NCBI RefSeq assembly: GCF_036699995.1
Contig: NZ_CP144906.1
Coordinates: 2,495,001 to 2,559,000, forward strand
Length of the DNA stretch: 64,000 nt
Source of the DNA: Clostridium beijerinckii
GTDB taxonomy: Bacteria; Bacillota; Clostridia; Clostridiales; Clostridiaceae
Direction: 5' to 3'
Below the pieces are notes generated by a model, which was not told the origin of the DNA, ran no database searches, and saw nothing but the letters and a program-made list of their open reading frames with translations. Each line of letters begins with the position of its first letter. Position 1 is the stretch's first letter. The position numbers and the translations under genes are program-made. This document shows, one piece after another, positions 49,923 through 60,598 of the stretch.

Positions 49923-51111
49923 GTGGGAAATGGTTGAGTTAGGTAGGATATGTGAGATTACATCAAGCAAACGTATTTTTGAAAAAGAATATATAGAACA
50001 AGGAATTCCATTTTATAGAACAAAAGAAGTAGTAGAACTGTCAAAAGGTCATAAAATATCAACTGAATTATTTATTTCAGAAGATAGATATAAAGAAATA
50101 AATAAAAAATTCGGAGTTCCAGTTAAAGAAGATATATTGATAACTGCAGTTGGAACTATTGGGGAAACATGGGTAATACCTAATGAAGATAAGTTTTATT
50201 TTAAGGATGGAAATTTAATTTGGATAAAGAAAAACGAAAGAATTGATTCAAATTATTTATCTTATTTTCTAAAATATAATATAAAATATCAAAAAGATAG
50301 TATGACAAATGGTAGTGCATATAAAGCATTAACTATAGTAAAGCTAAAAAAAATATTAATTCCATTGCCAACTATAGAAATACAAAAACATATTACGGAA
50401 ACATTGGATAAAGTATCGGAAATAATTGATTTACATAAGAAGCGCTTAGAAGAATTAGATAATTTAATTAAAACAACGTTCTATGATATGTTTGGTGATC
50501 CTTATATAAATGAAAAGCATTGGAAGGTTTTAAAGCTTGGAGATACATTATCAGTTTTGACTGATTATCATTCAAATGGGAGTTATAAAACTTTACGAGA
50601 TAATGTTAAATTATTAGATACACCAGATTATGCATTGATGATACGCACTACAGATTTAGAAAAAGAAAATTTTTCAGATGACGTTAAATACATTTCCAAG
50701 CATGCATATGAGCATCTTGAAAAATCAAAGGTATTTGGTGGTGAAATTATAATCAATAAAATTGGTAGTGCAGGAAAGGTTTATTTGATGCCATATCTTA
50801 ATAGGCCAGTATCATTGGCAATGAATCAATTTTTATTAAGATTTGATAATGTAAATGAAATTTACGCATATTACTATTTAACAACAGAATATAGTACTAA
50901 AAATATAAATGATAAAGTAAGAGGGGCTGTAACAAAAACAATAACTAAAGATGCTATTAGAGATATAATCTTTGTTTTACCACCAATAGAACTTCAAAAC
51001 AAATTTGCACAAATAGTAACAAAGATAGAAGAACAAAAGAACCTAGAAAAACAAGCGATAAGTGAAAGTGAGAATTTATTTAACAGTTTAATGAGTAAGT
51101 ATTTTGACTAG
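49915..51111 (+). CDS. hsdS: Type I restriction-modification specificity subunit
   Basis: 398 residues with two target-recognition domains (about 1-150 and 195-355). Each is followed by a conserved helix: LPTIEIQKHITETLDKVSEIIDLHKKRLEELDNLIKTTFYDMFGD in the centre and LPPIELQNKFAQIVTKIEEQ at the C-terminus. It dictates the bipartite DNA sequence recognised by HsdM and HsdR. No inverted alternative hsdS fragments or invertase lie nearby, so phase variation by inversion is not evident. The recognition sequence cannot be read from the protein. Confidence 0.93.
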   Translation: MSKWEMVELGRICEITSSKRIFEKEYIEQGIPFYRTKEVVELSKGHKISTELFISEDRYKEINKKFGVPVKEDILITAVGTIGETWVIPNEDKFYFKDGNLIWIKKNERIDSNYLSYFLKYNIKYQKDSMTNGSAYKALTIVKLKKILIPLPTIEIQKHITETLDKVSEIIDLHKKRLEELDNLIKTTFYDMFGDPYINEKHWKVLKLGDTLSVLTDYHSNGSYKTLRDNVKLLDTPDYALMIRTTDLEKENFSDDVKYISKHAYEHLEKSKVFGGEIIINKIGSAGKVYLMPYLNRPVSLAMNQFLLRFDNVNEIYAYYYLTTEYSTKNINDKVRGAVTKTITKDAIRDIIFVLPPIELQNKFAQIVTKIEEQKNLEKQAISESENLFNSLMSKYFD

Positions 51112-51115
51112 TTAA

Positions 51116-51152
51116 TAGGCACATTCCTTTGCTATTTTATTTCATGTGCCTA
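51116..51152 (+). promoter_or_regulatory. Intercistronic hairpin between hsdS and hsdR
   Basis: TAGGCACAT and ATGTGCCTA form a 9-bp perfect stem with a 19-base loop, with no T-run. It ends just before the hsdR ribosome site (GAGGGGG) and could reduce or delay HsdR translation relative to the methylase. Confidence 0.5.
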
Positions 51153-51168
51153 AATGAGGGGGATGTTT

Positions 51169-54100
51169 ATGTCAACTAATTTTGGATTCCTTGAATCAAT
51201 TGAAGAATATAAGCTTTTTGCATCAGCATGTATTGAAGCAGAAAAAGTTCTGAATTATTCTCCTGCTATGTCTGTCGCAGGTAGCAGAAAGGCATTAGAA
51301 TTGGCTGTAAGATGGGTGTATTCAGCTGATAATACTATGAAGATGCCTTATAAAAATAATTTACAATCTCTAGTGCATGAACCAACTTTTCGATTTGCAG
51401 TTAATAGAGAAACTTGGAGTAAAATTCCTTACATAATTAATATAGGTAACCTTGGAATTCATACAAATAAGGCTGTTACAAAAGGAGATGCAATTTTATC
51501 TTTATCTTTTTTATTTGAATTTGTTCAGTGGATAGATTATTGTTATGGATCTGATTATGAAGAAAGAAAATTTAGTGAAACTTTATTAAGTGAATCAGTA
51601 GGCGATTTGAGATTAAAAGATACAAATGAAATGGAGAAGATATTAGAAGAGAAAGATTCTAAGATTAATAAACTTCTTGAACAGATTTCTAAAATTAGCG
51701 GACAATTAACTAAGAATAAAGATATACATAAGGAAGAACGTAATTTTACACCTGAAGATATTTCAGAATATGAAACACGAAAAAAATACATTGATGTAGA
51801 TTTAAGATTATTAGGCTGGAAATTCAAACAAGGCGCGTATAGGGATTGTGTTGAGAGAGAAGTTCCTGTTAAGGGTATGCCTTCAGAGCTGGGATCTGGA
51901 AATGGATTTGTCGATTATGTCTTATATGGAAAAGATGGTACACCACTTGCAATAATTGAAGCTAAGCGGACAACAAAAGATGCAAATAAAGGAAAACATC
52001 AAGCCTGGCTTTATGCAAATTGTATTGAGGAAATGACAGGACATAGGCCAATTATATTTAATACTAATGGTTTTGAAACCTATATTTGGGATGATAGTGT
52101 TTCACCTCAAAGACAGGTTAGTGGAATATTTTCAAAGGACGATTTGCAAAAATTATACAATAGAAGAAATTTAAGAAAAAACTTAGATAAGATTGAAATA
52201 GATGATAAGACTACAGATCGGTATTATCAGAAAGAAGCTATACGTGCAGTTTGTAATAATATAGATGAGGGGCATCAAAAATCACTATTAGTAATGGCAA
52301 CCGGTACAGGAAAAACAAGAACTGCTTCCAGTCTTACTGATGTATTGTCAAGAGGAGGATACGTTACTAATATATTATTTTTAGCTGATAGAAAAGCTTT
52401 AGTAAGACAAGCTAAAAATGATTTTAAAAATTATCTTCCACACATGTCTCTTTGCAATTTAGTAACAAACAAAGATGATAAAAATGCAAGAATTGTATTT
52501 TCAACTTATCCAACTATGTTAAATTCAATAGATACTGTGAAAAATGAAGATGGGAATAGATTATTTACCCCTGCTCATTTTGATTTGATCATAATCGATG
52601 AAGCTCACAGAAGCATATTTAAAAAATATAGAGCAATATTTGAGTATTTTGATGCTTATATTGTTGGATTAACAGCTACTCCTAAAACAGAAGTACATTC
52701 TAATACTTATGATTTCTTTGAAGTAGCTCCAGGAGTTCCGACATATGCTTATGATTATGATACAGCAGTTAACAAAGATAAAGTACTTGTTCCTTATCAT
52801 AATATTGAGGTTGGAACTAAATTTTTAGGAGAAGGCATTAATTATGATGAACTATCAGAAGATGATAAAGATAGGTATGAAGAGGATTTTACTGATGAGG
52901 ATGGAGAAATTCCTGATAAAATACCAGCACCTGAAATAAATAAATTTATTTTTAATCAAAGTACTGTAGATATGGTTATTAATGATTTAATGACCAATGG
53001 AATAAAAGAAGCAAATGGTAATCGTATTGGTAAAACAATAATATTTGCTCAAAATAAAAAACACGCAGATTATATAGTAGAGAGATTTGACAAATTATAT
53101 CCAAAGTTACCAGCAGGATTTTGTCAAAGAGTTATATGTGATGATGACTATGCTCAAGATATAATTGATAGATTTAAAGATCACAAAAAAGAACCTCATA
53201 TTGCAGTATCTGTAGATATGTTAGATACAGGCATTGATGTCCCTGAAATTGTTAATATTATATACTTTAAAAAAATTTATTCTAAAACTAAGTTTTGGCA
53301 AATGCTTGGTAGAGGAACTCGTTTAAGACAGGATTTGTTTGGGCAAGGAGAGCATAAAACAGAATTTTATATATTTGATTACTTAGGAAATTTTGAATTT
53401 TTTAGACAAAATAAAAATGGTATAGAGCCTAGTGTAAGCCAATCACCAGTAGCAAGTATATTTTCTAAGAAAGTAAAATTAATCTTTAATCTGCAAGATA
53501 GTGCTTTTTGTGATGATGATTATCAAAACTTAAGAACTACTTTAATAGATGATGTTGTAAGTCAGATAAATAATCTTAGTATAGAAAGAGTAGATGTAAA
53601 ATTAAGACTGAGATATGTAGAAAAGTATAAGAATAGAGAATCTTTTACTTCTCTATCTGATAGTGATAGGAAAAGCTTAATAGATAATATTTCTAATTTA
53701 GTTGTTACAGATGAGACTGATGATAAGGCAATTAATTTTGATAATTTAATGTATGGCTTAATGGTTTCTCAAATAGAAGGAACAAAAGTCTTTAATAGAA
53801 TAAAGAAGGATGTTATAAAGAAAGCTACGAATCTCTTAACCACAAGAACAACAATTCCACAAGTTAAAGCTAAAATACCATTATTGCAAAGAGTAATAGA
53901 TGATGAATTTTGGAATGGCAGCGACATTCTTAATTTTGAAAAAATTAGAGTTGAACTAAGAGACTTGATGAAATTTGTAGATTATGGAGACGGAAGAAAG
54001 CCAGTCTATACAAATTTAACTGATTTTGAGACAAGCAGAACAGAATGCAAGGAAATGGATGCAGCTTATGAATTTGAAGATTATAAGCTTAAAGTAAATC

Positions 54101-54540
54101 GCTATATAGAAGAAAATAAAAATAATATTGCTATTCATAAATTGCATAATAATATTCCGTTGACTTCTACAGATTATAAGTCTTTAGAGAATATACTTAC
54201 AGGTGAACTTGGTACTAAGGAAGATTATGAAAAACAATTTGGAAATACTCCATTTGGTTTACTAGTTAGAAAAGTTGCAAAATTAGACTATGAAGCTGCA
54301 ACTAAAGCATTTTCTAAGTTTATTAATGAACAAGCTCTTAATCAAAATCAGATAGTATTTGTAAAAAGTATTATTGATTATATAGCTGAAAATGGATATC
54401 TAGAAAATGTAGCAGCTCTAATAAGAGCACCTTTTGATAAACCAGATAAATTTGTTAAATTATTTGATGTTGAAAAACAGAGAGAGATTGCTGAAATTGT
54501 TAATGGGGTTAAGGATAATGCTACTAAGATTGTTGGGTAA
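51169..54540 (+). CDS. hsdR: Type I restriction endonuclease subunit
   Basis: 1123 residues. The N-terminus (about 1-130) resembles DUF4145 (FASACIEAEKVLNYSPAMSVAGSRKALELAVRWVY). A PD-(D/E)XK nuclease follows, with D249 and E264-A-K266 (IIEAK). The SF2 motor has Walker A GTGKT at 379-383, DEAH from 477, then GLTATP and DTGIDVPEIVN. A C-terminal helical domain binds the methylase complex. It translocates and cleaves unmethylated DNA. The ATG at 51169 (MSTNFGF) is set by GAGGGGGATG. Complete and intact. Confidence 0.95.
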   Translation: MSTNFGFLESIEEYKLFASACIEAEKVLNYSPAMSVAGSRKALELAVRWVYSADNTMKMPYKNNLQSLVHEPTFRFAVNRETWSKIPYIINIGNLGIHTNKAVTKGDAILSLSFLFEFVQWIDYCYGSDYEERKFSETLLSESVGDLRLKDTNEMEKILEEKDSKINKLLEQISKISGQLTKNKDIHKEERNFTPEDISEYETRKKYIDVDLRLLGWKFKQGAYRDCVEREVPVKGMPSELGSGNGFVDYVLYGKDGTPLAIIEAKRTTKDANKGKHQAWLYANCIEEMTGHRPIIFNTNGFETYIWDDSVSPQRQVSGIFSKDDLQKLYNRRNLRKNLDKIEIDDKTTDRYYQKEAIRAVCNNIDEGHQKSLLVMATGTGKTRTASSLTDVLSRGGYVTNILFLADRKALVRQAKNDFKNYLPHMSLCNLVTNKDDKNARIVFSTYPTMLNSIDTVKNEDGNRLFTPAHFDLIIIDEAHRSIFKKYRAIFEYFDAYIVGLTATPKTEVHSNTYDFFEVAPGVPTYAYDYDTAVNKDKVLVPYHNIEVGTKFLGEGINYDELSEDDKDRYEEDFTDEDGEIPDKIPAPEINKFIFNQSTVDMVINDLMTNGIKEANGNRIGKTIIFAQNKKHADYIVERFDKLYPKLPAGFCQRVICDDDYAQDIIDRFKDHKKEPHIAVSVDMLDTGIDVPEIVNIIYFKKIYSKTKFWQMLGRGTRLRQDLFGQGEHKTEFYIFDYLGNFEFFRQNKNGIEPSVSQSPVASIFSKKVKLIFNLQDSAFCDDDYQNLRTTLIDDVVSQINNLSIERVDVKLRLRYVEKYKNRESFTSLSDSDRKSLIDNISNLVVTDETDDKAINFDNLMYGLMVSQIEGTKVFNRIKKDVIKKATNLLTTRTTIPQVKAKIPLLQRVIDDEFWNGSDILNFEKIRVELRDLMKFVDYGDGRKPVYTNLTDFETSRTECKEMDAAYEFEDYKLKVNRYIEENKNNIAIHKLHNNIPLTSTDYKSLENILTGELGTKEDYEKQFGNTPFGLLVRKVAKLDYEAATKAFSKFINEQALNQNQIVFVKSIIDYIAENGYLENVAALIRAPFDKPDKFVKLFDVEKQREIAEIVNGVKDNATKIVG

Positions 54541-54672
54541 ATATACGTATAATATTTTAGATAGCTGCTAAATATGATTTGTTTAGAATTATAGACTTAA
54601 TATATTATTAAGCGTAAATTTATTAGTAACATTAAAATAGGAATGAAAAGTAGAAGGGACAGAAGGTAAAAT

Positions 54673-57600
54673 ATGAAAATATTATTTTTACATTTAAGCG
54701 ATATTCACATAACAGATAAAGCTAATATAGAGCCTAAAAAGATTGATGGAATAATTAGTGCGCTTGAGATGATTAAGAATTTTGATGAATGCGTTATTAT
54801 TTGTTCAGGAGATTTAACAAATAGGAGCAAGGTGAATGAATATAAGAATATAAAGAGGTTGTTAGGAAGTATTTTACATAGAATAAAAGAGTCTTATTTA
54901 AAAGATAAATTTATAAAGTTGTTATTAGTACCTGGAAATCATGATGCTGATTTTGAAGGAATTACAAGGACAGGAATAGATATTCAAAAATACTATAAGG
55001 ATAATAAAATTCAGGAAAATATAGAATTAGAAATAAAGATGTTTGAAAATTTTTTTGATTATTCAAAAACTAATAGATGTTTTTTGAGTGATAAGATATT
55101 AGATAAATCAGTACAAAGGTTTGGAAATTATAAAATACAATTTAATTTAATAAATACTGCTTTATTTTCGACACTAAAACCTGATGATAAGCAATTACAC
55201 TATTTTCCGAAAGAAAAATTAAGCTCTCTTTTTAAGGAAGAAAATGTAGATATAGCAATAACAGTTATGCATCATAGTACAGAATGGTTTCAATGGGAAA
55301 GTAAAACGCAATTAGAGAATGTACTACACAATAACTCATCAATTATATTTGTTGGACATGATCATGATTTGAAAACAGATAGGATAAATTCTGGAAATAA
55401 AAGTGAGACATTTATTTGTGCAGGTGGAATATTTAATAATAATGATATTACTGATGCATGCCAATTTAATGCGATGATTCTTGATACGTGCTTAAATGCT
55501 GTTGATATTTATGAATTTTGGTGGGATGAGAAAAATACTTTGTTTGATTGTAATAAATTGTACGAAGAAGAAAAACTTGATATGAAGAATAAGAAGCTAG
55601 TTCCAAATGAGAAGTTTTTAGAAAATTTTAAACAAGATGAGAAAAGAAAGATAATAAGAGAAAATGATTTTACAAAATATTTTGTGTTTCCTAAAATGAT
55701 TGTTGAGCATGAAAGTGAATATGTAACTACAAAGGAAATAAATAATGAGGATGACTTCTTTAAAATACTATATGACAAAAAGAGCATTAATATTGTAGGT
55801 GGAGATATTTATGGAAAAACTACTGTATTAAAGAATATTTACATATCATTAATTAATAAAAAAATACCATTATTCTTTTCGGTTATTGATATGGATGGAA
55901 ATAGAATTGATAAGATTGTTAAAAGAGTTTTTGAAGATCAATATAGTGATAAAAATGTTGAATATGTTAAATATCAGCAAATAAGTAAAACTGAAAAAGT
56001 TGCTATTATAGATGATTTTGATTTAATAAAAAGTGATGGGAGAAAAAAACAATTAATTGATTTGTTTAGAACAGAATTTGAATATATAATAATATCAACG
56101 TCAAAACAAGTAGAAGTTGATGTTTTAAATGCTGTTCGTAATGAGATTAATAATAAAGAAAAGTTTTACATATTAAAAATAGATAATTTTTATTTAAATA
56201 AGAGATCTGAATTAATTAAAAAAGTCTGTGAAGCAACGCAACAAAATAGTACTGAAAATACAATCAATATTGATAGTATTATTAATAAAAGTATAAAAAA
56301 TAATATAGAATTATTCGATTTAAATCCTGATTTTATAATTCAGTATACACAATTTATTTTACAAAATATAAATTATCAAGATCAGAAAGGAGAACAGTTT
56401 TTAAATCAAGTATTTATAGCCAATATTACTACATCTTTAATAGAAAATACAACTAATGAAAAAATTGATGAAATGATTATACTTCTTGAAGAAATTGCAT
56501 ATTATATGCATTTTAATAAAAAAGAATTAATAGGTTTAGATGAAGTAGAAACTATTATAAAAAGATTTCAAAAAGAATTTGGAGGAGAGGTAAAACCAAC
56601 TGAGTTAATTGATGTTGCTTGTAAGGCAAAAATAGTAAAACAACCTAATGGACGTTTTGCAATTAGATTCTGTAACAAAAATCAACTCGCATTTTTTATT
56701 GCACGTTCTTTAAATAGAAGATTTAATGTATTTGGAACAATGGAAGATATTAAAAGTATTTTAAAGAATATTTGTTTTGGTATAAATGATAATGTGATAT
56801 TATTTTTATCTTATATAACTAGTAATCCACAGATTATTATGTTCATTCATAAATATGCAGAAGATTTAATGAGTGTCTGGAATGAAATGGATATAGATGA
56901 TGGAAATATTGAATTTTTATCTAAAGTACCGGATTTAGGGAAAGTAGCTCCTCCTAAAACTGGAGATAAAGAAAAAAGTGATAAAAGAGAAGAAAAACAT
57001 GAAGAAAATATAAAAGGAAATCAAATATTAGAATGTGTAAATATATATGATTATGATGAAAGTAAAATAGATGAACCACAATATAAAATCATACGTGCAG
57101 TAAAGTATACAGAAATGATCTGCAAAGCATTGCCAGCATTGTCTATAATTTTAACAAATAGTAATAAAGAGAAACTAGTACAGAGTATATATGAATATCC
57201 TAACAAAATAATATATAATATGTTAAAACCAATAGACGATAAATATGATGAACTAATAGCAGAATTAAGGGAGTTTGCAAATTTAAATAATTCAACAAAT
57301 GAAAATGATGAGGAATTAACAGAAGAAGATATAAACATTATCCTAAAAAATATTGCACTTATTTTAGTTTTAAGTATATATGATAGGTTTGCATATCTTT
57401 CAACTAGTAAAAAAAGCATTCCATTTCTTGAAAAATATAATTTATCTAATTCAAATTATAAATTATTTAGTCTTTTAGTTAAAGTAAATAGCAATGACAT
57501 AGACGAAGTTATTAGAAAAGCAGAAAAGGTATTTGATAATAGTAAAAACAAAGATGTGAGATGGATGATTAGAACAATTATCAAAAAGGAATTGGTAAAT

Positions 57601-57711
57601 AATATAAAAATTGATCAAGGAAAAAGACAAAAATTACTTAACAAGTATTTTTCAGCTGATGAACAAAAAGAATTTTTAATTGAGCAATATAAAAAAATTA
57701 ATTTAAAATAA
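54673..57711 (+). CDS. Calcineurin-like phosphoesterase fused to a STAND-like P-loop NTPase
   Basis: 1012 residues. Residues 1-280 carry a complete metallophosphoesterase set: D10-x-H12, G46-D47, G88-N89-H90-D91, H200-H201 and G228-H229-D230-H231. Residues about 370-520 form a P-loop domain with Walker A G376-GDIY-G381-K382-T383 and Walker B AIIDDFD (444-450). The remaining 490 residues are helical, Asn/Lys/Glu-rich, and probably sense a target or oligomerise. The pattern of effector, NTPase switch and helical sensor is that of STAND-type immune proteins, directly downstream of hsdMSR. A phosphodiesterase triggered by infection is the favoured guess. AGAAGGTAAAAT precedes the ATG. Confidence 0.75.
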   Translation: MKILFLHLSDIHITDKANIEPKKIDGIISALEMIKNFDECVIICSGDLTNRSKVNEYKNIKRLLGSILHRIKESYLKDKFIKLLLVPGNHDADFEGITRTGIDIQKYYKDNKIQENIELEIKMFENFFDYSKTNRCFLSDKILDKSVQRFGNYKIQFNLINTALFSTLKPDDKQLHYFPKEKLSSLFKEENVDIAITVMHHSTEWFQWESKTQLENVLHNNSSIIFVGHDHDLKTDRINSGNKSETFICAGGIFNNNDITDACQFNAMILDTCLNAVDIYEFWWDEKNTLFDCNKLYEEEKLDMKNKKLVPNEKFLENFKQDEKRKIIRENDFTKYFVFPKMIVEHESEYVTTKEINNEDDFFKILYDKKSINIVGGDIYGKTTVLKNIYISLINKKIPLFFSVIDMDGNRIDKIVKRVFEDQYSDKNVEYVKYQQISKTEKVAIIDDFDLIKSDGRKKQLIDLFRTEFEYIIISTSKQVEVDVLNAVRNEINNKEKFYILKIDNFYLNKRSELIKKVCEATQQNSTENTINIDSIINKSIKNNIELFDLNPDFIIQYTQFILQNINYQDQKGEQFLNQVFIANITTSLIENTTNEKIDEMIILLEEIAYYMHFNKKELIGLDEVETIIKRFQKEFGGEVKPTELIDVACKAKIVKQPNGRFAIRFCNKNQLAFFIARSLNRRFNVFGTMEDIKSILKNICFGINDNVILFLSYITSNPQIIMFIHKYAEDLMSVWNEMDIDDGNIEFLSKVPDLGKVAPPKTGDKEKSDKREEKHEENIKGNQILECVNIYDYDESKIDEPQYKIIRAVKYTEMICKALPALSIILTNSNKEKLVQSIYEYPNKIIYNMLKPIDDKYDELIAELREFANLNNSTNENDEELTEEDINIILKNIALILVLSIYDRFAYLSTSKKSIPFLEKYNLSNSNYKLFSLLVKVNSNDIDEVIRKAEKVFDNSKNKDVRWMIRTIIKKELVNNIKIDQGKRQKLLNKYFSADEQKEFLIEQYKKINLK

Positions 57712-57714
57712 CAA

Positions 57715-57822
57715 CAAGTATCATGTTGGTCCTGCCCCAACTGGTCATTTTTATTTCATAGATTATGACCTAACTATTGAAATAATGAAATGCATGTCAT
57801 ATGGCCACGCTGATGATACTTG
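57715..57822. repeat. Nested palindrome after the phosphoesterase-NTPase gene
   Basis: CAAGTATCAT (57715-57724) and ATGATACTTG (57813-57822) are exact complements. GGTCAT and ATGACC pair inside. Its design is similar to the palindromes at 35-42 kb. Confidence 0.75.
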
Positions 57823-58019
57823 CTATCTATATATTATACACAAAAAAAATACAAATATACATATAAATGGAGTAAGTTGAAGGGCGAATTATAGCTAGTA
57901 TCAAAAAATAAAGTTGATGCATACAAATCAAACACTATTCTAAGGCACAAGCGTTTTGGTTAAAGTATTCTTTATATAATAGTTATAATATAAAGAATTG
58001 ATATTATCTAACTTAAGAA

Positions 58020-58060
58020 ATGGTCGGAAGAACTAAAATTTCTACCCATCTTCCGACCAT
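58020..58060. repeat. Palindrome with 12-bp perfect arms
   Basis: ATGGTCGGAAGA and TCTTCCGACCAT pair around a 17-base loop. It lies in the 1.6-kb gene-free stretch 57712-59356. That stretch also has a hairpin CAACACACTTCTCA/TGAGGCGTGTGTTG at about 58192-58237 and a terminator-like ACTGATAA/TTATCAGT-TTTTTTG at about 58504-58550. No coding region there can be supported. Confidence 0.75.
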
Positions 58061-58871
58061 CACCAAGATATGCTTTATTATTTTAAAATACAATATGTAA
58101 AGATATGATATTTTTAATCTAAGGTTTGATTTGTTTTCAATGACAAATAGATATAGTAGAATATGTTAAGTTATAATTTAATAAAACTATTCAACACACT
58201 TCTCACGTTGAGACTGTGATTCAATATGAGGCGTGTGTTGTAATATTTAGAATTATGTACTTTAATAATATAAATTTAATTTGCACATAAATAAATATAG
58301 TAATATACCTTGTGTAAGTGATAATTCCCTCAACTTTCCCTTAAGGGAAAAAACACAATAAAATACAGTAAATTATGATAAAATATAATAATGCTCTAAA
58401 ATGGCTAAACATTAGTGTGTGAAAGTACAATAAAAATATGATTTAGTACAAGCTGTTTCTAATACAGAACTCGGCTATCACAAGCAGTAAAATTCAACAA
58501 CTATACTGATAAAGATATTAGGTAATTTAATATTATTATCAGTTTTTTTGTGTTGGCAAATAAATTCATAGAATTAATTTTGGGGAACTAATTATTAAGG
58601 GATGTAGTAAAAATGATGTGTTGATGCAAAACAATAAAAGAGTTGTACTATAAAGCATCTTAATCTAATAATACAGCAATTCAGAAAAATAAATGGTGCA
58701 GTTGGTTGGAAAAGAATATGTAGATATGTTGAGATTTACTTATTTTTAATGTTATTTATATGGCAGAAAAGATGTAAAGATACCTAATATATAAAATAAG
58801 TGTGCCAATTAATGAAGGCATCTGATGTTTGGTTTTGCATAATAATAACTTCAATATTTATTAATTATTTA

Positions 58872-58886
58872 TTACTTAGTAAGTAA
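58872..58886. promoter_or_regulatory. TTACTT-N3-AAGTAA operator upstream of the integrase
   Basis: TTACTTAGTAAGTAA is the third copy of the palindrome flanking the 65-aa regulator at 11736. It lies 470 bp before the integrase start in otherwise gene-free DNA, possibly at a distal integrase promoter. Confidence 0.6.
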
Positions 58887-59356
58887 AATATGTTGCATAT
58901 TGAGTAAAATATAAGTATAATATATTTAATTTGTAAATGTTTTACAAATATAAAATTACTGATGATTGGATAAGCATGCAGGGGATATAAGAAGTTTATA
59001 TAGTGGATCTATTGTTGTAGTATGAATAAATTATTTATTTAATTTATATTTGTTTTGAATTATAAAAGTGTAATGATTTAAATTTAATAAAAATTGAAGT
59101 GTTGATGGTGCTTTTGGTAGTTTTTATCATGAGTTTTAGAATATATTACTCAAATATATGAGAAAATATATCTGTAGGATAAATTAAATAATTAATAATG
59201 TACTATAAAAGACAACCGTATTAATAAACATTTTAATATTTCATATTACAAGATTATTCTCTGTGCTGAGTTCAAAAATTTATATCCAGTGAATATGTAG
59301 AATTTATTTTGAGCAATAGTATATTTTTGAGAATATTTAAAAGGGATGTGATTAAT

Positions 59357-60526
59357 ATGGCAGTAAAAACTAACTATAAGAAAAATGGTACTAATTATTT
59401 TAGAGTAAGTGCTGTTTTAGGAACAGATAGCAAGGGAAAAAGAATACTTAAAGAGTTTTATGGTAAAAGCAAATCTGATGCTGAGGAGAAAAAGAGAGAG
59501 TATCTGGAAGGTATAAAAAATGGATTAAATATAGATACGAAGAGAGTTCTTCTAGGAGAGTTAATACATACTTGGCTATTTGAGACTATTAGGGTTTCGG
59601 ATAGAATAAAGCCTACTACGTTTGAAAAGTATGAGGGATTATACAGGAATTATGTAAAAGACAGCCCTTTGTATTCAATTAAATTATCAGAATTAAAAGC
59701 ACTCCAAGTTCAAAGATATTATAACGTTTTATCAGACCTTGGAAAAAGCAGAAATCTTATTGAAAACTTAAATAAACTCTTGAAACAATTTTTTAATTAT
59801 GCAGTAGATGAAGGGTATTTAAGCAAGAATCCTTGTCTTGGTAAAAAGATAGTTATTCCTGGAGAAAAAAAGCCAAGAAAAGAAGTTCAGCATTTTAGTG
59901 ATGAAGAAATAGAGATTTTAGTATCCAACTTAAAAGATAATAGGTATAGGGAGTTAATACTATTATCACTTGGAACAGGATTAAGACGTGGGGAGCTTCT
60001 GGCATTAACTTGGGAAGACATTGATTTGAAGAATAAAATCGTAAAGGTTAATAAATCTTTAGCTAAAGTGTATATAATAGCAGGTGATGGTTCAAAGGAA
60101 AGAAAGCAAATAATTCAAGTACCAAAAACTCGAGGGTCAATAAGAGAAGTATCTTTTCCTGATAATCTAACGTCAATATTTAAAGATATAAGGATAAAAC
60201 AAAGAAGAGATAGATTAAAATGTGGAGAATCATATGAGGTATCTGATCATGTCTTTACAACCTCTTCTGGAAGCTTAATAGATGTAACAAATCTATCTCA
60301 TGCATGGGAACATTTATTAAAGAAATGTAAATTACCACATAAAAAGTTTCATGCATTAAGACATACTTTTGCAACAAAGTTATTTGAAAACGAAGTAGCT
60401 TTAAAAACTGTTTCAGAACTTTTGGGACATAGTTCTATAGATATGACTGCAAATACTTATACTCATGTTATTCCAAAGCAAAAAAGTGATGCAGTTGAAA
60501 AATTAAATTATATATTTAATTTATAA
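59357..60526 (+). CDS. int: Site-specific tyrosine recombinase (phage-type integrase)
   Basis: 389 residues. An N-terminal AP2-like arm-binding domain (KKNGTNYFRVSAVLGTDSKGKRILKEFYGKSKSDAEEKK) is followed by a SAM-like core-binding domain (about 60-165). The catalytic domain has Arg in TGLRRGELLALTWEDID, His-x-x-Arg in FHALRHTFATKLF, then GHSSIDMTANTYTHV with the nucleophilic Tyr. It recombines the att sites at tRNA-Glu. The ATG at 59357 follows AAAGGGATG; an in-frame upstream start lacks a site. It ends 108 bp before attR, which is the classic arrangement. Confidence 0.95.
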   Translation: MAVKTNYKKNGTNYFRVSAVLGTDSKGKRILKEFYGKSKSDAEEKKREYLEGIKNGLNIDTKRVLLGELIHTWLFETIRVSDRIKPTTFEKYEGLYRNYVKDSPLYSIKLSELKALQVQRYYNVLSDLGKSRNLIENLNKLLKQFFNYAVDEGYLSKNPCLGKKIVIPGEKKPRKEVQHFSDEEIEILVSNLKDNRYRELILLSLGTGLRRGELLALTWEDIDLKNKIVKVNKSLAKVYIIAGDGSKERKQIIQVPKTRGSIREVSFPDNLTSIFKDIRIKQRRDRLKCGESYEVSDHVFTTSSGSLIDVTNLSHAWEHLLKKCKLPHKKFHALRHTFATKLFENEVALKTVSELLGHSSIDMTANTYTHVIPKQKSDAVEKLNYIFNL

Positions 60527-60578
60527 AATATTTGCAGGTAATTTAAAAAAATAATAGTAAAACATAATAAAAAACTTA

Positions 60579-60598
60579 GTCGGGAAAAAGTCGGGAAA
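60579..60598. repeat. Two TCGGGAA direct repeats inside attR
   Basis: G-TCGGGAAAAAG-TCGGGAA lies between the integrase stop and the tRNA. It matches the spacing of the three copies at 7360-7387 inside attL, making it a candidate arm-type integrase site. Confidence 0.6.

Noticed and set aside
48447..54540. Phase-variable type I system
   Set aside because: No inverted hsdS duplicate, no local recombinase and no long simple repeats in the hsd genes.
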